Source: Rudaeicoccus suwonensis (GTDB lineage: Bacteria; Actinomycetota; Actinomycetes; Actinomycetales; Dermatophilaceae). From it: a stretch of DNA of 64,000 nucleotides. A program made the translations under genes and the position numbers. The notes beneath the pieces are model-generated. The model saw nothing but the letters and a program-made list of their open reading frames with translations. It had not been told where the DNA came from and did no database searches. The stretch lies in assembly GCF_007829035.1 (NCBI RefSeq), contig NZ_VIVQ01000001.1, forward strand, positions 1,612,001 to 1,676,000, read 5' to 3'. Shown here piece by piece: positions 1 through 10,070 of the stretch (position 1 is its first letter; each line of letters opens with the position of its first letter).

Positions 1-69
1 CGGCTGCGCCGGGAGCGGACCCAGCGGGTTGCCGACAACCTGGCGGCTGCCGGGCGTCGGGAACCCTGA
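1..69 (+). CDS. possible 3' end of an unidentified rightward gene
   Basis: Reading frame 1 is open from the window edge for 22 codons and ends in TGA at 67-69. The fragment is Arg/Ala-rich (ending ...LAAAGRREP). It would converge on pgl with a 45-base gap. In many actinobacteria secG, tpiA or rbpA lie near pgl, but 22 residues are too few to assign a family, and the stretch could simply be non-coding. No strong hairpin was seen between it and pgl. Confidence 0.25.
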   Translation, partial: RLRRERTQRVADNLAAAGRREP

Positions 70-114
70 GGCCGGAGACGACCGCCGGCCCCGCGGCAGA
101 GTGAACGAGCAGGC

Positions 115-831
115 TCAGAGGTGTGCTGCGGCGGTCGAGTCCAGCCACCAGATGGTCTGCTCGCGACCGCGGACACCGCTGGCGGGCACGTCCCATCGAT
201 CGGCATCGGGCGCCAGCGCAGAAGCCACCGCGTCTGCCTTTTCGGCGCCCGCCACCATCAACCAGACCTGGCGGCTGCGGCACAGGCACTCGTACGTCAG
301 CGAGACCCGGGTCGGCGGCGGCTTGGGGGAGTCGTGCACCGCAACCGCGATCGCGTCCTCGATCCGCTGCGCCGGGTGATGCGGAAACAGCGATGCGACG
401 TGACCATCCGGTCCCACGCCCAGCATCACGACGTCGAAGACCCCGTCACCCGCCTTGTCGCCTCGAATGGCCGACGAGTATGCCGCAGCACTCGCCTCGG
501 CATCAGCCACCAGATCGGGGCCGGCCACCCGGTGCACGTTGGCTGCGGGCAGCGGCAGCGCGGACAGCGCCGCTTGGTCGGCCTCGGTGTCATTGCGCTC
601 CGGGTCTCCGGCCGGCAGGAATCGCTCGTCGCCCCACCACAGATGCAGCGCAGTCCAGTCGATGCCCGATGCCTGCGGCAGAGCTTGCAGCGAGAGACCG
701 CCCATCGACCCGCCGGTCAGCACGATGTGCGCAACACCGCGAGCCTGTTGAGCGGCGACGATCTCGGCGATCAGCCGCTCGGAAATCGCCCGGCCCAGTT
801 CGTCCTTGGTGTCGCGCCTCTCGATCGTCAT
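115..831 (-). CDS. pgl: 6-phosphogluconolactonase
   Basis: Hydrolyses 6-phosphoglucono-1,5-lactone to 6-phosphogluconate, the second oxidative step of the pentose phosphate pathway, in the cytoplasm. The 238-residue product is the usual length for the Pgl/DevB family. It shows the family sugar-phosphate motif LTGGSMGG near residue 40, WWGDERFLPAGDPERND around residues 65-81, and LGVGPDGHVASLFP in the C-terminal half. The ATG overlaps the opcA stop as ATGA, so the two are probably translationally coupled. It is the last gene of the tkt-tal-pgi-zwf-opcA-pgl run. A rightward reading frame over the same region is a shadow. Confidence 0.96.
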   Translation of the reverse strand: MTIERRDTKDELGRAISERLIAEIVAAQQARGVAHIVLTGGSMGGLSLQALPQASGIDWTALHLWWGDERFLPAGDPERNDTEADQAALSALPLPAANVHRVAGPDLVADAEASAAAYSSAIRGDKAGDGVFDVVMLGVGPDGHVASLFPHHPAQRIEDAIAVAVHDSPKPPPTRVSLTYECLCRSRQVWLMVAGAEKADAVASALAPDADRWDVPASGVRGREQTIWWLDSTAAAHL

Positions 832-2129
832 GACGCCGTCCCGCCGGCCGCAGCGGTCCTCTTGGCCGTCGCTGTGCGGGGCGTGGCCTTCGTGGCTGCG
901 GTCCGCGTTGCGGTGGCCTTCTTCGTCGCCTTCTTGGCGGTCGTCTTCTTGGCGGTCGCCTTCTTCGCGGTCGCCTTCTTCGCGGTCGCCTTCTTCGCCG
1001 TCGCCTTCCCGGCCGCCGAACTGCTCGAACCACCCGACCCAGCGTCACGCGCCGCCTGTTTGTCGGCTTCGGATTCACCCGGTGCGCCCGCCGGCGGCGA
1101 CATCTTCTCCAGCGTCCGCGCACTGACTCCGCGTTGCGCAGCCTTGGCCGCGGCACGCTTGGCTCTGCTCGGCGACGGTGCGCTGCCGTTCGCGACGGCC
1201 TCGGTGGCCGTCTTGCCGGAGTTGATCACCAGCGGCATACCGCGCACGAGCGCCTCGCGGTAGACCTCGTCCTTGTCCAACCGGCGCAACTCCTCGCTGA
1301 GTGACTCCGCTGTGCCGGGACGCGTGAGATCGAGCCGGCGGGTCGGCTGGCCGGGTTGGGTGAGCGTGGCGGACCCACCGGTGCGCACCAGGTCGATTGG
1401 ACCGGAGGCGCGCTCCATGCGCACGCTGACCAAACCGACACCCGGCTTGGCCTTGGTGCGGCGCACCGGGCACTTCAGCCGGACCGCGAGCCAACCGGCG
1501 AGCAGGTCGGTGCTTGCCGAATCCGTGGCACCCGTCACGGTGACCGCGGTCACCGACTCGTAGGGCGGTTGGTCGAGCGCTGTCGCCAGCAAGGCACGCC
1601 ATCGGGTGGTGCGTGCCCATGCCATGTCGGAGTCGCCGTTGGCGTACTCCTCGCGACGCTTGCGCAGCTCCTTGCGCGGGTCCTTCGACAGCGAGGCATC
1701 GGTGATCCGGCGGGTCGCGATCTTGCCGATGGCCGAACCGGCGACGTCATTCGCGTGCACCGGCCACCAGGCCACCACAGGGGAGTCCGCAGCCAGCAGC
1801 GGGGTCACGACACTCGCGCCGTGCGCGGCCAACTCGCCATACAGCCGCAGCACGACGATCTCGGCGACACCGGCGTCCCCGCCGATGCGCACCTGTGCGT
1901 CCATCCGGGTCGCGCCGCGGGCGTTGCTGCGTACGAGCGCGATGATCCGGCTGGGGTGCTGACGGCTGGCCTGGGTGGCGGCCTTCAATGCCTCCTCGGC
2001 GCCGGCCTCGTCGGTCACGATGATGAGAGTCATCACCCGGCCGAGGGTCATGGCGCCGACGTCATTGCGCATCCGCACCAGCGCCTTGCTGACGTCCTTG
2101 GTGGTCGTGTCGGGCAGGTCGATGATCAT
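828..2129 (-). CDS. opcA: glucose-6-phosphate dehydrogenase assembly protein OpcA with Lys/Ala-rich tail
   Basis: OpcA is the actinobacterial/cyanobacterial partner that activates or assembles glucose-6-phosphate dehydrogenase; zwf lies directly upstream. The chosen start gives MIIDLPDTTT, the characteristic OpcA N-terminus, and overlaps the zwf stop as ATGA. A longer open frame to 2189 is rejected because it would lie inside zwf. The product is 433 residues. About the last 65 residues form a low-complexity tail of ATAKK-type repeats followed by Thr/Ala/Arg-rich sequence, resembling the basic tails of histone H1 or actinobacterial HU proteins. I do not regard such a tail as standard for OpcA. 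The function of the body is assigned from family identity and gene order. Confidence 0.94.
   Translation of the reverse strand: MIIDLPDTTTKDVSKALVRMRNDVGAMTLGRVMTLIIVTDEAGAEEALKAATQASRQHPSRIIALVRSNARGATRMDAQVRIGGDAGVAEIVVLRLYGELAAHGASVVTPLLAADSPVVAWWPVHANDVAGSAIGKIATRRITDASLSKDPRKELRKRREEYANGDSDMAWARTTRWRALLATALDQPPYESVTAVTVTGATDSASTDLLAGWLAVRLKCPVRRTKAKPGVGLVSVRMERASGPIDLVRTGGSATLTQPGQPTRRLDLTRPGTAESLSEELRRLDKDEVYREALVRGMPLVINSGKTATEAVANGSAPSPSRAKRAAAKAAQRGVSARTLEKMSPPAGAPGESEADKQAARDAGSGGSSSSAAGKATAKKATAKKATAKKATAKKTTAKKATKKATATRTAATKATPRTATAKRTAAAGGTAS
915..1010. repeat. 15-bp tandem repeat inside opcA encoding ATAKK units
   Basis: About six tandem copies of a 15-base unit, close to CTTCTTCGCGGTCGC on the plus strand, encode the ATAKK pentapeptide repeats of the OpcA tail on the minus strand. 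Copies differ at single bases (ggc or cgc for the alanine codon; one Thr-for-Ala change), which fits expansion by slippage followed by drift. Copy number is likely to differ between strains. Confidence 0.85.
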
Positions 2130-3670
2130 GGCATCCTCCACTGTCGCCCGTCGCGTTCCATCATCTTGTCTGCGCTCGACGGACCCCATGTGCCGGCCTC
2201 GTAGGCCTCGGGCCGCCCCTTGCGGGCCCAGAAGCGCTCGACCGGGTCGAGGATCTGCCAGGACAGCTCGACCTCTTCGTGCCGCGGGAACAACGGCGGG
2301 TCACCGAGCAGCACGTCCAGGATCAGCCGCTCGTAGGCCTCGGGGCTGGACTCGGTGAACGCAGCGCCATACCCGAAGTCCATCGTGACGTCGCGCACCT
2401 CCATGGAGTTCGCGCCGGGCACCTTGGAACCGAACCTGATCGTGGTGCCCTCGTCCGGCTGCACACGTATGACGATGGCGTTCTGGCCGAGCTCCTCGGT
2501 CGCGGTGTCCGCGAACGGCAGATGCGGCGCGCGTTTGAAGATGACCGCGATCTCGGTGAGCCGCTTGCCCAGGCGTTTGCCGGTGCGCAGATAAAACGGC
2601 ACCCCCGCCCAGCGGCGGGTGTGGAACTCGAGCTTCATCGCGGCATACGTCTCGGTGGTGGAGGCCGGGTCGATGCCGTCCTCCTGTAGGTAGCCGATGA
2701 CCTTCTCGCTGCCCTGCCAACCAGCGGAGTACTGGCCCCGGGCGGTGGCCGCAGCCAGGTCGTCGGGCAGTGCGACGGCCGCCAGGACCTTCTCCTTCTC
2801 GGTGCGAAGCGCGTTCGCCGCAAACGAGTTCGGCTGCTCCATCGCAGTCAGCGCGGCCAGCTGCAGCAGATGGTTCTGTATGACGTCGCGCGCCGCGCCG
2901 ATGCCGTCGTAATAACCGGCACGGCCGGCGATACCGATGTCCTCGGCCATCGTGATCTGCACGTGATCGACGTAGTGCGAGTTCCACACCGGCTCGAACA
3001 GCTGGTTGGCGAAGCGCAACGCCAAGAGATTCTGGACAGTCTCCTTGCCCAGGTAGTGGTCGATGCGGAAGACCGAATCCGATGGGAACACCCGCTCCAC
3101 CGTGTGGTTGAGGGCGCGTGCGCTGGCCAGGTCGTGACCGAAGGGCTTTTCGATGACAACGCGCCGCCACGAGTCGTCGGTCGGCTCGGACAAACCGCAG
3201 CGCTCGAGCTGGTTGCACACGGTCGAGAAGGCACTCGGCGGCACGGACAGATAGAACGCGACGTTGCCGCCGGCCCCCCGCTCCTCGTTGAGTTCGTGCA
3301 CCTGACGGGTCAGCTCGTCGAAGGCGGCGTCGTCGTCGAAGGTGCCGGTCACGAAACGCAGGCCGTCGGCCAGGTGGCGCCACACCTCCTCACGGAAGGG
3401 AGTGCGGGCGCCGGCCCGGACCGCGTCATACACGATCTTGGAGAAGTCCTGGTCGTCCCAGTCGCGCCGGGCGAAACCCACGAGGCAGAAACCCGGCGGC
3501 AACAGGCCGCGGTTGCTCAGGTCGTAGATCGCGGGCAGCAACTTCTTGCGGGCCAGGTCTCCGGTGACACCGAACATCACCATGCAGCACGGACCCGCGA
3601 TGCGGGGAAGCCGACGGTCGTCGGCCTCCCGCAGCGGGTTGTGACCGCGGGCTACACGCGCAGGACTCAT
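2126..3670 (-). CDS. zwf: glucose-6-phosphate 1-dehydrogenase
   Basis: Oxidises glucose 6-phosphate to 6-phosphogluconolactone with NAD(P)+, the entry to the oxidative pentose phosphate pathway. The 514-residue product has the nucleotide-binding motif GVTGDLARKKL near residue 35 and the active-site signature RIDHYLGKETVQN near residue 200, both intact. Length is normal for the family. The start overlaps the pgi stop (ATGA) and the end overlaps the opcA start (ATGA), so pgi, zwf and opcA are read as one coupled unit. An N-terminal extension of about 25 residues precedes the Rossmann fold. Confidence 0.97.
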   Translation of the reverse strand: MSPARVARGHNPLREADDRRLPRIAGPCCMVMFGVTGDLARKKLLPAIYDLSNRGLLPPGFCLVGFARRDWDDQDFSKIVYDAVRAGARTPFREEVWRHLADGLRFVTGTFDDDAAFDELTRQVHELNEERGAGGNVAFYLSVPPSAFSTVCNQLERCGLSEPTDDSWRRVVIEKPFGHDLASARALNHTVERVFPSDSVFRIDHYLGKETVQNLLALRFANQLFEPVWNSHYVDHVQITMAEDIGIAGRAGYYDGIGAARDVIQNHLLQLAALTAMEQPNSFAANALRTEKEKVLAAVALPDDLAAATARGQYSAGWQGSEKVIGYLQEDGIDPASTTETYAAMKLEFHTRRWAGVPFYLRTGKRLGKRLTEIAVIFKRAPHLPFADTATEELGQNAIVIRVQPDEGTTIRFGSKVPGANSMEVRDVTMDFGYGAAFTESSPEAYERLILDVLLGDPPLFPRHEEVELSWQILDPVERFWARKGRPEAYEAGTWGPSSADKMMERDGRQWRMP

Positions 3671-5289
3671 GAAGCAGTGACCTGGGCGATCGCCTGCTGG
3701 ATCTGAGCCAGACCGGCGTCGTGGTCGGTCAGGTGCAGCTGCAGCACCGGTCGACCGTGGTCGGCGAGCACCGAGGCGTCACCGGCCGACTGGGAGGCGA
3801 TGAATTCGCCCAGGGTGAACTCGCGGCCCGGTATGGCGAGATCCTCGATCGGCGTGGTCGTGATCTGCAGGTAGATACCGTCCGCCGGACCACCCTTGTG
3901 GTACTGACCGGTCGAGTGCAGGAAGCGCGGACCGAAACCGAAGGTCACCGGGCGGTTGAGCTTGGTCGCCAGGGGCACGCGGACATCCGCCAGGGACTGG
4001 TCGGCGATGCGATCGACATACGCCATGACCGCGAGATAGCCGTGCTCGGGCAGCTGACCGAGCAGCGCCGAGATCGCGGCCGACACGGTGTCGGCACTGC
4101 CCAGGAAGTCCGGACCCATCGAGCGCACCTCGACGGCACCGTCGGTGAAGGCCGGTGCGGATGCCGAACCGGTGCCCTTGCCCAGCAGCTCGCGGGCGGC
4201 AGCCTTGGCGGACTCGACGTCCGGCTGGTCGAACGGGTTGATGCCGATCAGCCGGCCGGCAGCCGCGACGGCGACCTCCCACAGGAGCATCGCGGCGCCC
4301 AGCGAACCGCTGACCTGGACCGCCGTGTCACCGGGGTGGGCCGACTCGTCGTCGCCCGAGACCAGGTAGACCCAGAGTTCGTCCGCCAACAGCGGCCCGG
4401 TCGGAGCATCGCCCACCACGACCGGCAGCAGACCCTTGCCGTCCTTGCCGGTGCTCTCGGCGATGAGCTGCTCGGCCCAGTCGCCGAAGCCGACGTTGGC
4501 GGTGCCGGCGCTGATCAGCAGGATCTTGTCACGCAGCGGAGAGGTGCCACCGAGCGCGGCGCCGAGGCGCAGTGCCGGGTTGTCGACATCATCGGTGGCG
4601 AACAGGTCGCTGACGGCTTCGGCTTCGTCCAGCAGCCGGCCGATGTCCGCACCGGCCAGACCGCTGGGCACCAGGCCGAAGGCGGTCAGGGCGGAGTAGC
4701 GGCCGCCGACCCCGGCGTCGGCATTGATGACGGTGTAGCCGGTCTCGCGGGCGTCCTTGTCGAGCGGGCTGCCGGGGTCGGTCACGACCACGATGCGCTC
4801 GGTCGGGTCGATGCCCGCCTCGCGGAACGCCTGCTCGAACACCCTGCGCTGGGAGTCGGTTTCGACGGTCGAGCCGGACTTCGACGACACCACGACGACC
4901 GTGCGGTCGAGGCGATCGGCCACAGCGGCGCGCACCATGTCCGGCTGGGAGGAGTCGAGCACGGTGATCGGCACACCGTCGGTGGCGCAGATGACCTCGG
5001 GGGCAAGAGACGAGCCACCCATGCCGCACAACACGACGCGGTCGAGACCGGCGTCGGTGAACTGTGCGCGCAACTGGGTGATCTCTGCGACGAGTGGTCG
5101 CGAGGTCTCGGCGAGGCCGACCCAGTCGAGCCGTTTGGCGGCCTCGGACTCCGCTTCCTTGCCCCACAGGGTGGCGTCCTTGGCGAACAGGCGGCTGGCG
5201 AAGTTCTCCTTCACCAGCACCGGAACTGCCGATTCGATGGCGTCGGCGGCATCGCCGACAGCGACGATGCTCACGTCGGAGGTGGTCAC
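3667..5289 (-). CDS. pgi: glucose-6-phosphate isomerase
   Basis: Interconverts glucose 6-phosphate and fructose 6-phosphate, linking glycolysis to the pentose phosphate genes around it. The 540-residue product shows the sugar-phosphate-binding [13 protein letters not shown] segment, [16 protein letters not shown], and [13 protein letters not shown] near the C-terminus, as in actinobacterial Pgi proteins. It starts with GTG, overlapping the tal stop as GTGA. Having pgi between tal and zwf makes this a complete hexose-phosphate shunt unit rather than only an oxidative branch. Confidence 0.95.
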   Translation of the reverse strand: MTTSDVSIVAVGDAADAIESAVPVLVKENFASRLFAKDATLWGKEAESEAAKRLDWVGLAETSRPLVAEITQLRAQFTDAGLDRVVLCGMGGSSLAPEVICATDGVPITVLDSSQPDMVRAAVADRLDRTVVVVSSKSGSTVETDSQRRVFEQAFREAGIDPTERIVVVTDPGSPLDKDARETGYTVINADAGVGGRYSALTAFGLVPSGLAGADIGRLLDEAEAVSDLFATDDVDNPALRLGAALGGTSPLRDKILLISAGTANVGFGDWAEQLIAESTGKDGKGLLPVVVGDAPTGPLLADELWVYLVSGDDESAHPGDTAVQVSGSLGAAMLLWEVAVAAAGRLIGINPFDQPDVESAKAAARELLGKGTGSASAPAFTDGAVEVRSMGPDFLGSADTVSAAISALLGQLPEHGYLAVMAYVDRIADQSLADVRVPLATKLNRPVTFGFGPRFLHSTGQYHKGGPADGIYLQITTTPIEDLAIPGREFTLGEFIASQSAGDASVLADHGRPVLQLHLTDHDAGLAQIQQAIAQVTAS

Positions 5290-6401
5290 TTGGCAGCACC
5301 TGCCTTGTCGAGCTCCGACTTCACCGAGTCCAGCAGCTCGTCCCAGGACTTGTCGAACTTCTCGACACCCTCACGTTCGAGGACGGCCACGACGTCGGCG
5401 TAGGAGATGCCCTGGCCTTCGAGAGTGTCGAGCACCGCGGCAGCCTCGTCATACCTGCCGGTCACCTGGTCGCCGTTGGGCTCGCCGTGGTCGGCCAGCG
5501 CTTCGAGCGTCTTGGGCGGCATCGTGTTGACGGTGTCGGACACCGCGAGGTCGACGACATACAACGTGTCGGGGTAGGCCGGGTCCTTCACGCCGGTGGA
5601 GGCCCACAACGGACGCTGCCGGTGGGCACCGTCCGCAGCGAGGGTCTGCCAGCGCGGGGTGGCGAAGACCTCTTCGAAGGCCTGGTAGGCCAGCCGCGCG
5701 TTGGCGACGCCGGCCTTGCCCTTGAGGGCCTTGGCGTCCTCGGAGCCGATGGCGTCCAGGCGCTTGTCGATCTCGGTGTCGACCCGCGACACGAAGAACG
5801 ACGCCACCGAGCGGATCGAGGAGAGGTCCTTGCCGTTCTCGCGGGCCTGCTCGAGCCCGGCGAGGAAGGCGTTCATGACGCCGCGGTAGCGCTCCAGCGA
5901 GAAGATCAGCGTGACATTGACGCTGATCCCGTCGGCGAGGGCGGCGGTGATCGCGGGCAGGCCCTCGACGGTCGCCGGGATCTTGATCATGGCGTTGGGC
6001 TGGTCGACCTTGGCCCACAGTTTGCGGGCCATGGCGATGGTGCCGTCGGTGTCCTTGGCCAGGCGGGGGTCGACCTCGATCGACACGCGACCGTCCTGGC
6101 CGTCCGTGGCGTCGTACACCGGGCGCAGCACCTTTGCGGCGTTGTGCACGTCCTGCGTGGTGATCTCGAAGACAGCGTCGTCGACCGGCGTGCCGGCCGC
6201 GGCGAGCTGTGCCACCTGCTCGTTGTATGCCGATCCGTCGGACAGCGCGCCCGCGAAGATCGTCGGGTTGGTGGTCACACCGACGACGTTGCGGTCGTCG
6301 ATGAGCTTTTGCAGATCACCGGATCCGATCAGCGTGCGGCTCAGGTCGTCCAACCAGATCGAGACGCCTATGTCGCTGAGTGCCTGAGTATTCGTTGTCA
6401 T
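5286..6401 (-). CDS. tal: transaldolase
   Basis: Transfers a dihydroxyacetone unit between sedoheptulose 7-phosphate and glyceraldehyde 3-phosphate in the non-oxidative pentose phosphate branch. The 371-residue product fits the longer actinobacterial transaldolase group. [13 protein letters not shown] lies near residue 42, and the Schiff-base lysine is in NAMIKIPAT near residue 140. An AGGAGG ribosome site lies about 9 bases before the ATG, the best one in this operon, and 87 bases separate the gene from tkt. It may therefore be initiated independently, while pgi and the genes below rely on overlap. Confidence 0.96.
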   Translation of the reverse strand: MTTNTQALSDIGVSIWLDDLSRTLIGSGDLQKLIDDRNVVGVTTNPTIFAGALSDGSAYNEQVAQLAAAGTPVDDAVFEITTQDVHNAAKVLRPVYDATDGQDGRVSIEVDPRLAKDTDGTIAMARKLWAKVDQPNAMIKIPATVEGLPAITAALADGISVNVTLIFSLERYRGVMNAFLAGLEQARENGKDLSSIRSVASFFVSRVDTEIDKRLDAIGSEDAKALKGKAGVANARLAYQAFEEVFATPRWQTLAADGAHRQRPLWASTGVKDPAYPDTLYVVDLAVSDTVNTMPPKTLEALADHGEPNGDQVTGRYDEAAAVLDTLEGQGISYADVVAVLEREGVEKFDKSWDELLDSVKSELDKAGAAK

Positions 6402-6488
6402 CTCACATGCCTCCTGAAAAACGTCGAGAGAGAGTTCCGCAGGTGCGCCGGGCCCACCGGCGCACCTGATGGTGCTGGGCGATCGTGC

Positions 6489-8651
6489 TCAGCCGGCTGC
6501 GACTGCGGCGATCGAGTCCTGTGCGGCGGTGACGACGGCCTCGACGGTGAAGCCGAACTTCTCCAGCAGCAGTTTGCCGTCGGCGCTGGCGCCGAAGTGG
6601 TCGATGCCGATGGCACGGCCCGCGTCGCCGACGATGTCGTGCCACCCGAAGGGTGTCGCGGCCTCGACGCTGACCCGGGCGCGCACCGAGGGCGGCAGCA
6701 CCTCGTTGCGGTAATCCTCGGGCTGCTGCTCGAACCACTCACGGCACGGCATGGACACCACACGAGCAGCAACGCCGGACTCGGCCAGGGTCTTCCGCGC
6801 CTGAACGGCCAGGTCGACCTCGGACCCGGTCGCGATGAGGATCACGTCCGGCGTGCCATCGGTGTCGGCCAGCACGTAGGCGCCCTTGGCGACGCCGTCC
6901 GCAGAGGCGTATTCAGTGCGATCGAGGGTCGGCAGCGCCTGACGGGACAGCACCAGCGCGGCGGGACGGTCGAAGTGCTGCAGGATCGTGCGCCACGCGA
7001 CCGCTGTCTCGTTGGCATCGCCCGGCCGGATGACGTCCAGGCCCGGCATCGCGCGCAAGGTGGCCAGGTGTTCGATCGGCTGGTGCGTCGGGCCGTCCTC
7101 GCCCAGACCCACCGAGTCGTGTGTCCACACGAAGGTCACCGGCAGCTTCTGTATGGCGGCGAGGCGCACGGCCGGGCGCATGTAGTCGGAGAAGACCAGG
7201 AAGGTTCCGCCATACACGCGGGTCAGGCCGGACAGCGCGATGCCGTTGAGTGCCATACCCATGGCGTTCTCGCGGATGCCGAAGTGCAGCACGCGGCCGT
7301 ATGGCGAGCCGCTCCACGCTGTGGTCTGCCAGTTGTCCGGCACGAAGCTGGGCTGGCCTTCCATGGTCGTGTTGTTGGACTCGGCCAGGTCCGCCGAGCC
7401 GCCCCAGAGTTCCGGCATGACCGGACCGAGTGCGGTGAGGATCTTGCCGGAGGCGGCACGGGAGGCGATGCCCTTGGCGTCGGCCTCGAACGTCGGGAAG
7501 GCGTCCTCGAATCCGTCGGGCAGACCGTTGCCCAGCAGACGCTCAAGGAGTGTGTGGCCCTCCGGATTGGCGGACTTCCAGGAGTCGAAGGACGTCTGCC
7601 ACTGTGCGTGCGCCTCGCGGCCGCGGTCGGCGACCTTGCGGGTGTGGGCGATCACGTCGTCCTCGACCTCGAAGGTCTTGTCGGGGTCGAAGCCGAGCAA
7701 CTTCTTGGTGGCAGCGACCTCCTCGTCGCCGAGTGCGGAGCCGTGCGCCTTGCCGGTGCCCTGCTTGGTGGGTGCCGGCCACGCCAGCACGGTCTTCAGC
7801 GCGATCAGCGACGGCTTGTCGGTGACCTGCTTGGCTTCTTCGATGGCGGCCAGCAGCGCGTCGACGTCTTCGACATACGTGCCCTCGTCGCCCTTCGGGC
7901 TGGACCCGCGGCGCCAGTCGACCTCCTGCACGTGCCAGCCGTAGGCGCGGTAGCGGGCTGCGACGTCCTCGGTGAACGAGACGTTGGTGTCGTCCTCGAT
8001 CGAGATCTGGTTCTGGTCGTAGAAGGCGATGAGGTTGCCGAGCTCCTGGTGACCGGCGAGCGAGCCGGCCTCGGCGGAGACGCCCTCCATCAGGTCACCG
8101 TCCGAGGCGATGACCCACACGCGGTGGTCGAAGGGGCTGGTGCCGGGGGCGGCGTCGGGGTCGAGCATGCCGCGCGTGCGGCGAGCAGCCATCGCCATAC
8201 CGACGGACGAGGCGATGCCCGAGCCGAGCGGGCCGGTCGTGATGTCGACACCCTTGGTGTGGTGGACCTCGGGGTGACCCGGCGTGAGCGAACCCCAGGT
8301 GCGCAGCGCCTTGAGGTCGTCGAGTTCGAGGCCGTAGCCGCTGAAGTAGAGCTGGATGTACTGCGTCAGGCTCGAGTGGCCGCAGGAGAGGACGAAGCGG
8401 TCGCGGCCGATCCACTCAGGGTCGCTCGGGTCGATGCGCATCACCTGCTGATAGAGCAGGTAGGCAAGTGGCGCGAGGCTCATCGCTGTGCCGGGGTGGC
8501 CGTTGCCGACTTTCTGCACGGCGTCGGCGGCGAGCACCCGGACGGTGTCCACGGCACGCACGTCGATGTCCGACCATCCGGCGGCGTCTGCGACCGGGGT
8601 GGATAACGAGGCGTCCCGGTTGCCCAGGTGGTTTGCGGGGTTCTGGCTCAC
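6489..8651 (-). CDS. tkt: transketolase
   Basis: Thiamine-diphosphate and Mg2+ dependent transfer of two-carbon ketol units between sugar phosphates. The 720-residue product has the full three-domain layout. The N-terminal part carries GNGHPGTAMSLAP, the cofactor-binding region reads DGDLMEGVSAEAGSLAGHQ, and the middle domain has GEDGPTHQPIEHL, all intact. The start is GTG at 8649-8651, preceded by TAGGAG at a normal distance. It is the first gene of the minus-strand operon and is divergent from ctaB, the common actinobacterial arrangement. Confidence 0.97.
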   Translation of the reverse strand: MSQNPANHLGNRDASLSTPVADAAGWSDIDVRAVDTVRVLAADAVQKVGNGHPGTAMSLAPLAYLLYQQVMRIDPSDPEWIGRDRFVLSCGHSSLTQYIQLYFSGYGLELDDLKALRTWGSLTPGHPEVHHTKGVDITTGPLGSGIASSVGMAMAARRTRGMLDPDAAPGTSPFDHRVWVIASDGDLMEGVSAEAGSLAGHQELGNLIAFYDQNQISIEDDTNVSFTEDVAARYRAYGWHVQEVDWRRGSSPKGDEGTYVEDVDALLAAIEEAKQVTDKPSLIALKTVLAWPAPTKQGTGKAHGSALGDEEVAATKKLLGFDPDKTFEVEDDVIAHTRKVADRGREAHAQWQTSFDSWKSANPEGHTLLERLLGNGLPDGFEDAFPTFEADAKGIASRAASGKILTALGPVMPELWGGSADLAESNNTTMEGQPSFVPDNWQTTAWSGSPYGRVLHFGIRENAMGMALNGIALSGLTRVYGGTFLVFSDYMRPAVRLAAIQKLPVTFVWTHDSVGLGEDGPTHQPIEHLATLRAMPGLDVIRPGDANETAVAWRTILQHFDRPAALVLSRQALPTLDRTEYASADGVAKGAYVLADTDGTPDVILIATGSEVDLAVQARKTLAESGVAARVVSMPCREWFEQQPEDYRNEVLPPSVRARVSVEAATPFGWHDIVGDAGRAIGIDHFGASADGKLLLEKFGFTVEAVVTAAQDSIAAVAAG

Positions 8652-8698
8652 GACTGAGTGCTCCTAGAAAAAGTGGAGATCTTGAACTTCCGCAAACG

Positions 8699-8750
8699 AG
8701 CCTAGACCCGGGGACCTTTCATCGGTCACACAGTCTCGGCGGGCTAGACT
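8699..8750. promoter_or_regulatory. divergent promoter region between tkt and ctaB
   Basis: Two sigma-A-like -10 hexamers face away from each other: TAGGCT on the minus strand (8704-8699) towards tkt and TAGACT on the plus strand (8745-8750) towards ctaB. No clear TTGACA-type -35 is visible for either, which is common in actinobacteria. This is inferred from sequence alone. Confidence 0.4.
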
Positions 8751-8811
8751 GGACGCATTCGGGTTGCGAGCCATCCTGCCGCGACCGACGCGAAACCCCT
8801 TGAAGGACACT

Positions 8812-9777
8812 GTGACTGCGATCGAGCCGCGCCCGGCCGACGGCCGCGCTTCGACCGACCAACCGCAGATGACGCAACGGCCGCGTGGGCAGGTGATCCG
8901 CGACTACGTCTCGTTGACCAAGCCGCGCATCATCGAGTTGCTGCTGGTGACGACCTTTCCGGTGATGTTTCTCGCAGACCGGGGGATCCCGTCGGTCTGG
9001 CTCATCTTGGCCACGCTTGTCGGCGGCTCGTTGTCGGCCGGCTCGGCCAATGCGCTGAACTGCTATCTCGACCGCGACATCGACCGGTTGATGCATCGCA
9101 CCGAGGGCCGCCCGATGGCGACGGGTGTGATCTCGCCGCGGGCCGGCCTGACCTTCGGACTCGTGCTGTGCGCCGTGTCGGCCCTGTGGCTCGGCCTGCT
9201 GGTCAACTGGCTGTCGGCCGCCCTGTCGCTCGCTGCCGTCGTCCTGTATGTCGGTTTCTACACGATCCTGCTCAAACGTCGTACCTCGCAGAACATCGTC
9301 TGGGGCGGAGTCGCGGGCTGTATGCCGGCGCTCATCGGCTGGTCGGCGGTGACCAACTCGCTGAGTTGGTCGGCGCTGGTGCTGTTTCTCATCGTGTTCT
9401 TCTGGACTCCGCCGCACTACTGGCCGTTGTCGATGCGGTTTCGCGACGACTACGCCGCTGCCGGGGTGCCGATGCTGCCCGTGGTGGCCGAGGACGTCGC
9501 GGTCGGCCGGCAGATCGTGATCTACAGCTGGGTCACGGTCGCCACGACCTTGGTGCTCGTTCCCGTGGCGGACATGGGCGTGATCTACACCGTCGTTGCT
9601 CTTGGCGCGGGTGGCTTGTTCCTGGTCGAGGCACACCGACTGCTGCAGCGCGCGAAGGCAGGTGCGCCATACAGCGTGCTGAAGCCGATGCGGCTGTTCC
9701 ACTACTCCATCAGCTATCTGACGCTGGTCTTCATCGCCGTCGCGATCGATCCGCTGCTGCACATCACCCTGCACTGA
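8812..9777 (+). CDS. ctaB: protoheme IX farnesyltransferase (heme o synthase)
   Basis: UbiA-family membrane enzyme that farnesylates heme b to heme o for cytochrome c oxidase. It has the first Asp-rich motif [19 protein letters not shown] and the [17 protein letters not shown] segment typical of heme o synthases, plus about eight hydrophobic segments. I prefer the GTG at 8812 (321 residues), preceded by GAAGGAC, to an upstream ATG at 8764 that would leave almost no leader after the promoter. It is divergent from tkt, and ctaA for the next step lies about 0.75 kb away on the other strand. Confidence 0.95.
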   Translation: MTAIEPRPADGRASTDQPQMTQRPRGQVIRDYVSLTKPRIIELLLVTTFPVMFLADRGIPSVWLILATLVGGSLSAGSANALNCYLDRDIDRLMHRTEGRPMATGVISPRAGLTFGLVLCAVSALWLGLLVNWLSAALSLAAVVLYVGFYTILLKRRTSQNIVWGGVAGCMPALIGWSAVTNSLSWSALVLFLIVFFWTPPHYWPLSMRFRDDYAAAGVPMLPVVAEDVAVGRQIVIYSWVTVATTLVLVPVADMGVIYTVVALGAGGLFLVEAHRLLQRAKAGAPYSVLKPMRLFHYSISYLTLVFIAVAIDPLLHITLH

Positions 9778-9959
9778 GCAGGAGTTCGGGCGGAACTGAA
9801 GCAGCTGAATCAAGGCAGTGGTTCTCGCTGAGGTGAGGGGCCGCGACACTGATCGGCGTGGCCTCTTGGGCCAATATTCGACGCTGTGGCGGCAACTGGC
9901 GTCCTGTCGTCGAAGATGACTCGGGTGGTCCCTCGGAGATTCGACGGTATGGCGGCTAA
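9778..9959. other. intergenic stretch downstream of ctaB, nothing recognised
   Basis: From the ctaB stop to the degraded insertion element I see no convincing reading frame, hairpin or promoter. The final TAA (9957-9959) is the left copy of the probable target-site duplication. Confidence 0.5.
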
Positions 9960-10000
9960 GAGATCGCGCGGGTAGGTGTTCGGCGTGGCGTTGCCGTGGG

Positions 10001-10070
10001 GCGGGCACGGTGTCTGTTACCAGTGTGATTTGTGAGAAAAACGCTGATCATCAGGATGCACCGTGCCCGC
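10001..10070. repeat. 70-bp insert with 12-bp perfect inverted ends
   Basis: GCGGGCACGGTG (10001-10012) pairs perfectly with CACCGTGCCCGC (10059-10070). The interior includes GTGTCTGTTACCAGTG (10010-10025), which is repeated directly at 10253-10268 inside the transposase remnant. The segment is absent from the related copy at 32111-32354, so it is either an insertion into this copy or a deletion from the other. Confidence 0.7.

Noticed and set aside
121-1263. Long rightward open frames across pgl and opcA
   Set aside because: They are antisense shadows caused by high GC; pgl and opcA on the other strand have clear family motifs and ATGA coupling.
2130-2189. Upstream start for opcA
   Set aside because: It would add 20 residues lying within zwf; the MIIDLPDTT start overlaps the zwf stop exactly and matches the family N-terminus.
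5094-8606. Open frame of 1170 codons on the plus strand across tal and tkt
   Set aside because: It is antisense to two well-conserved enzymes, has no recognisable motif, and spans both genes without respecting their boundary.
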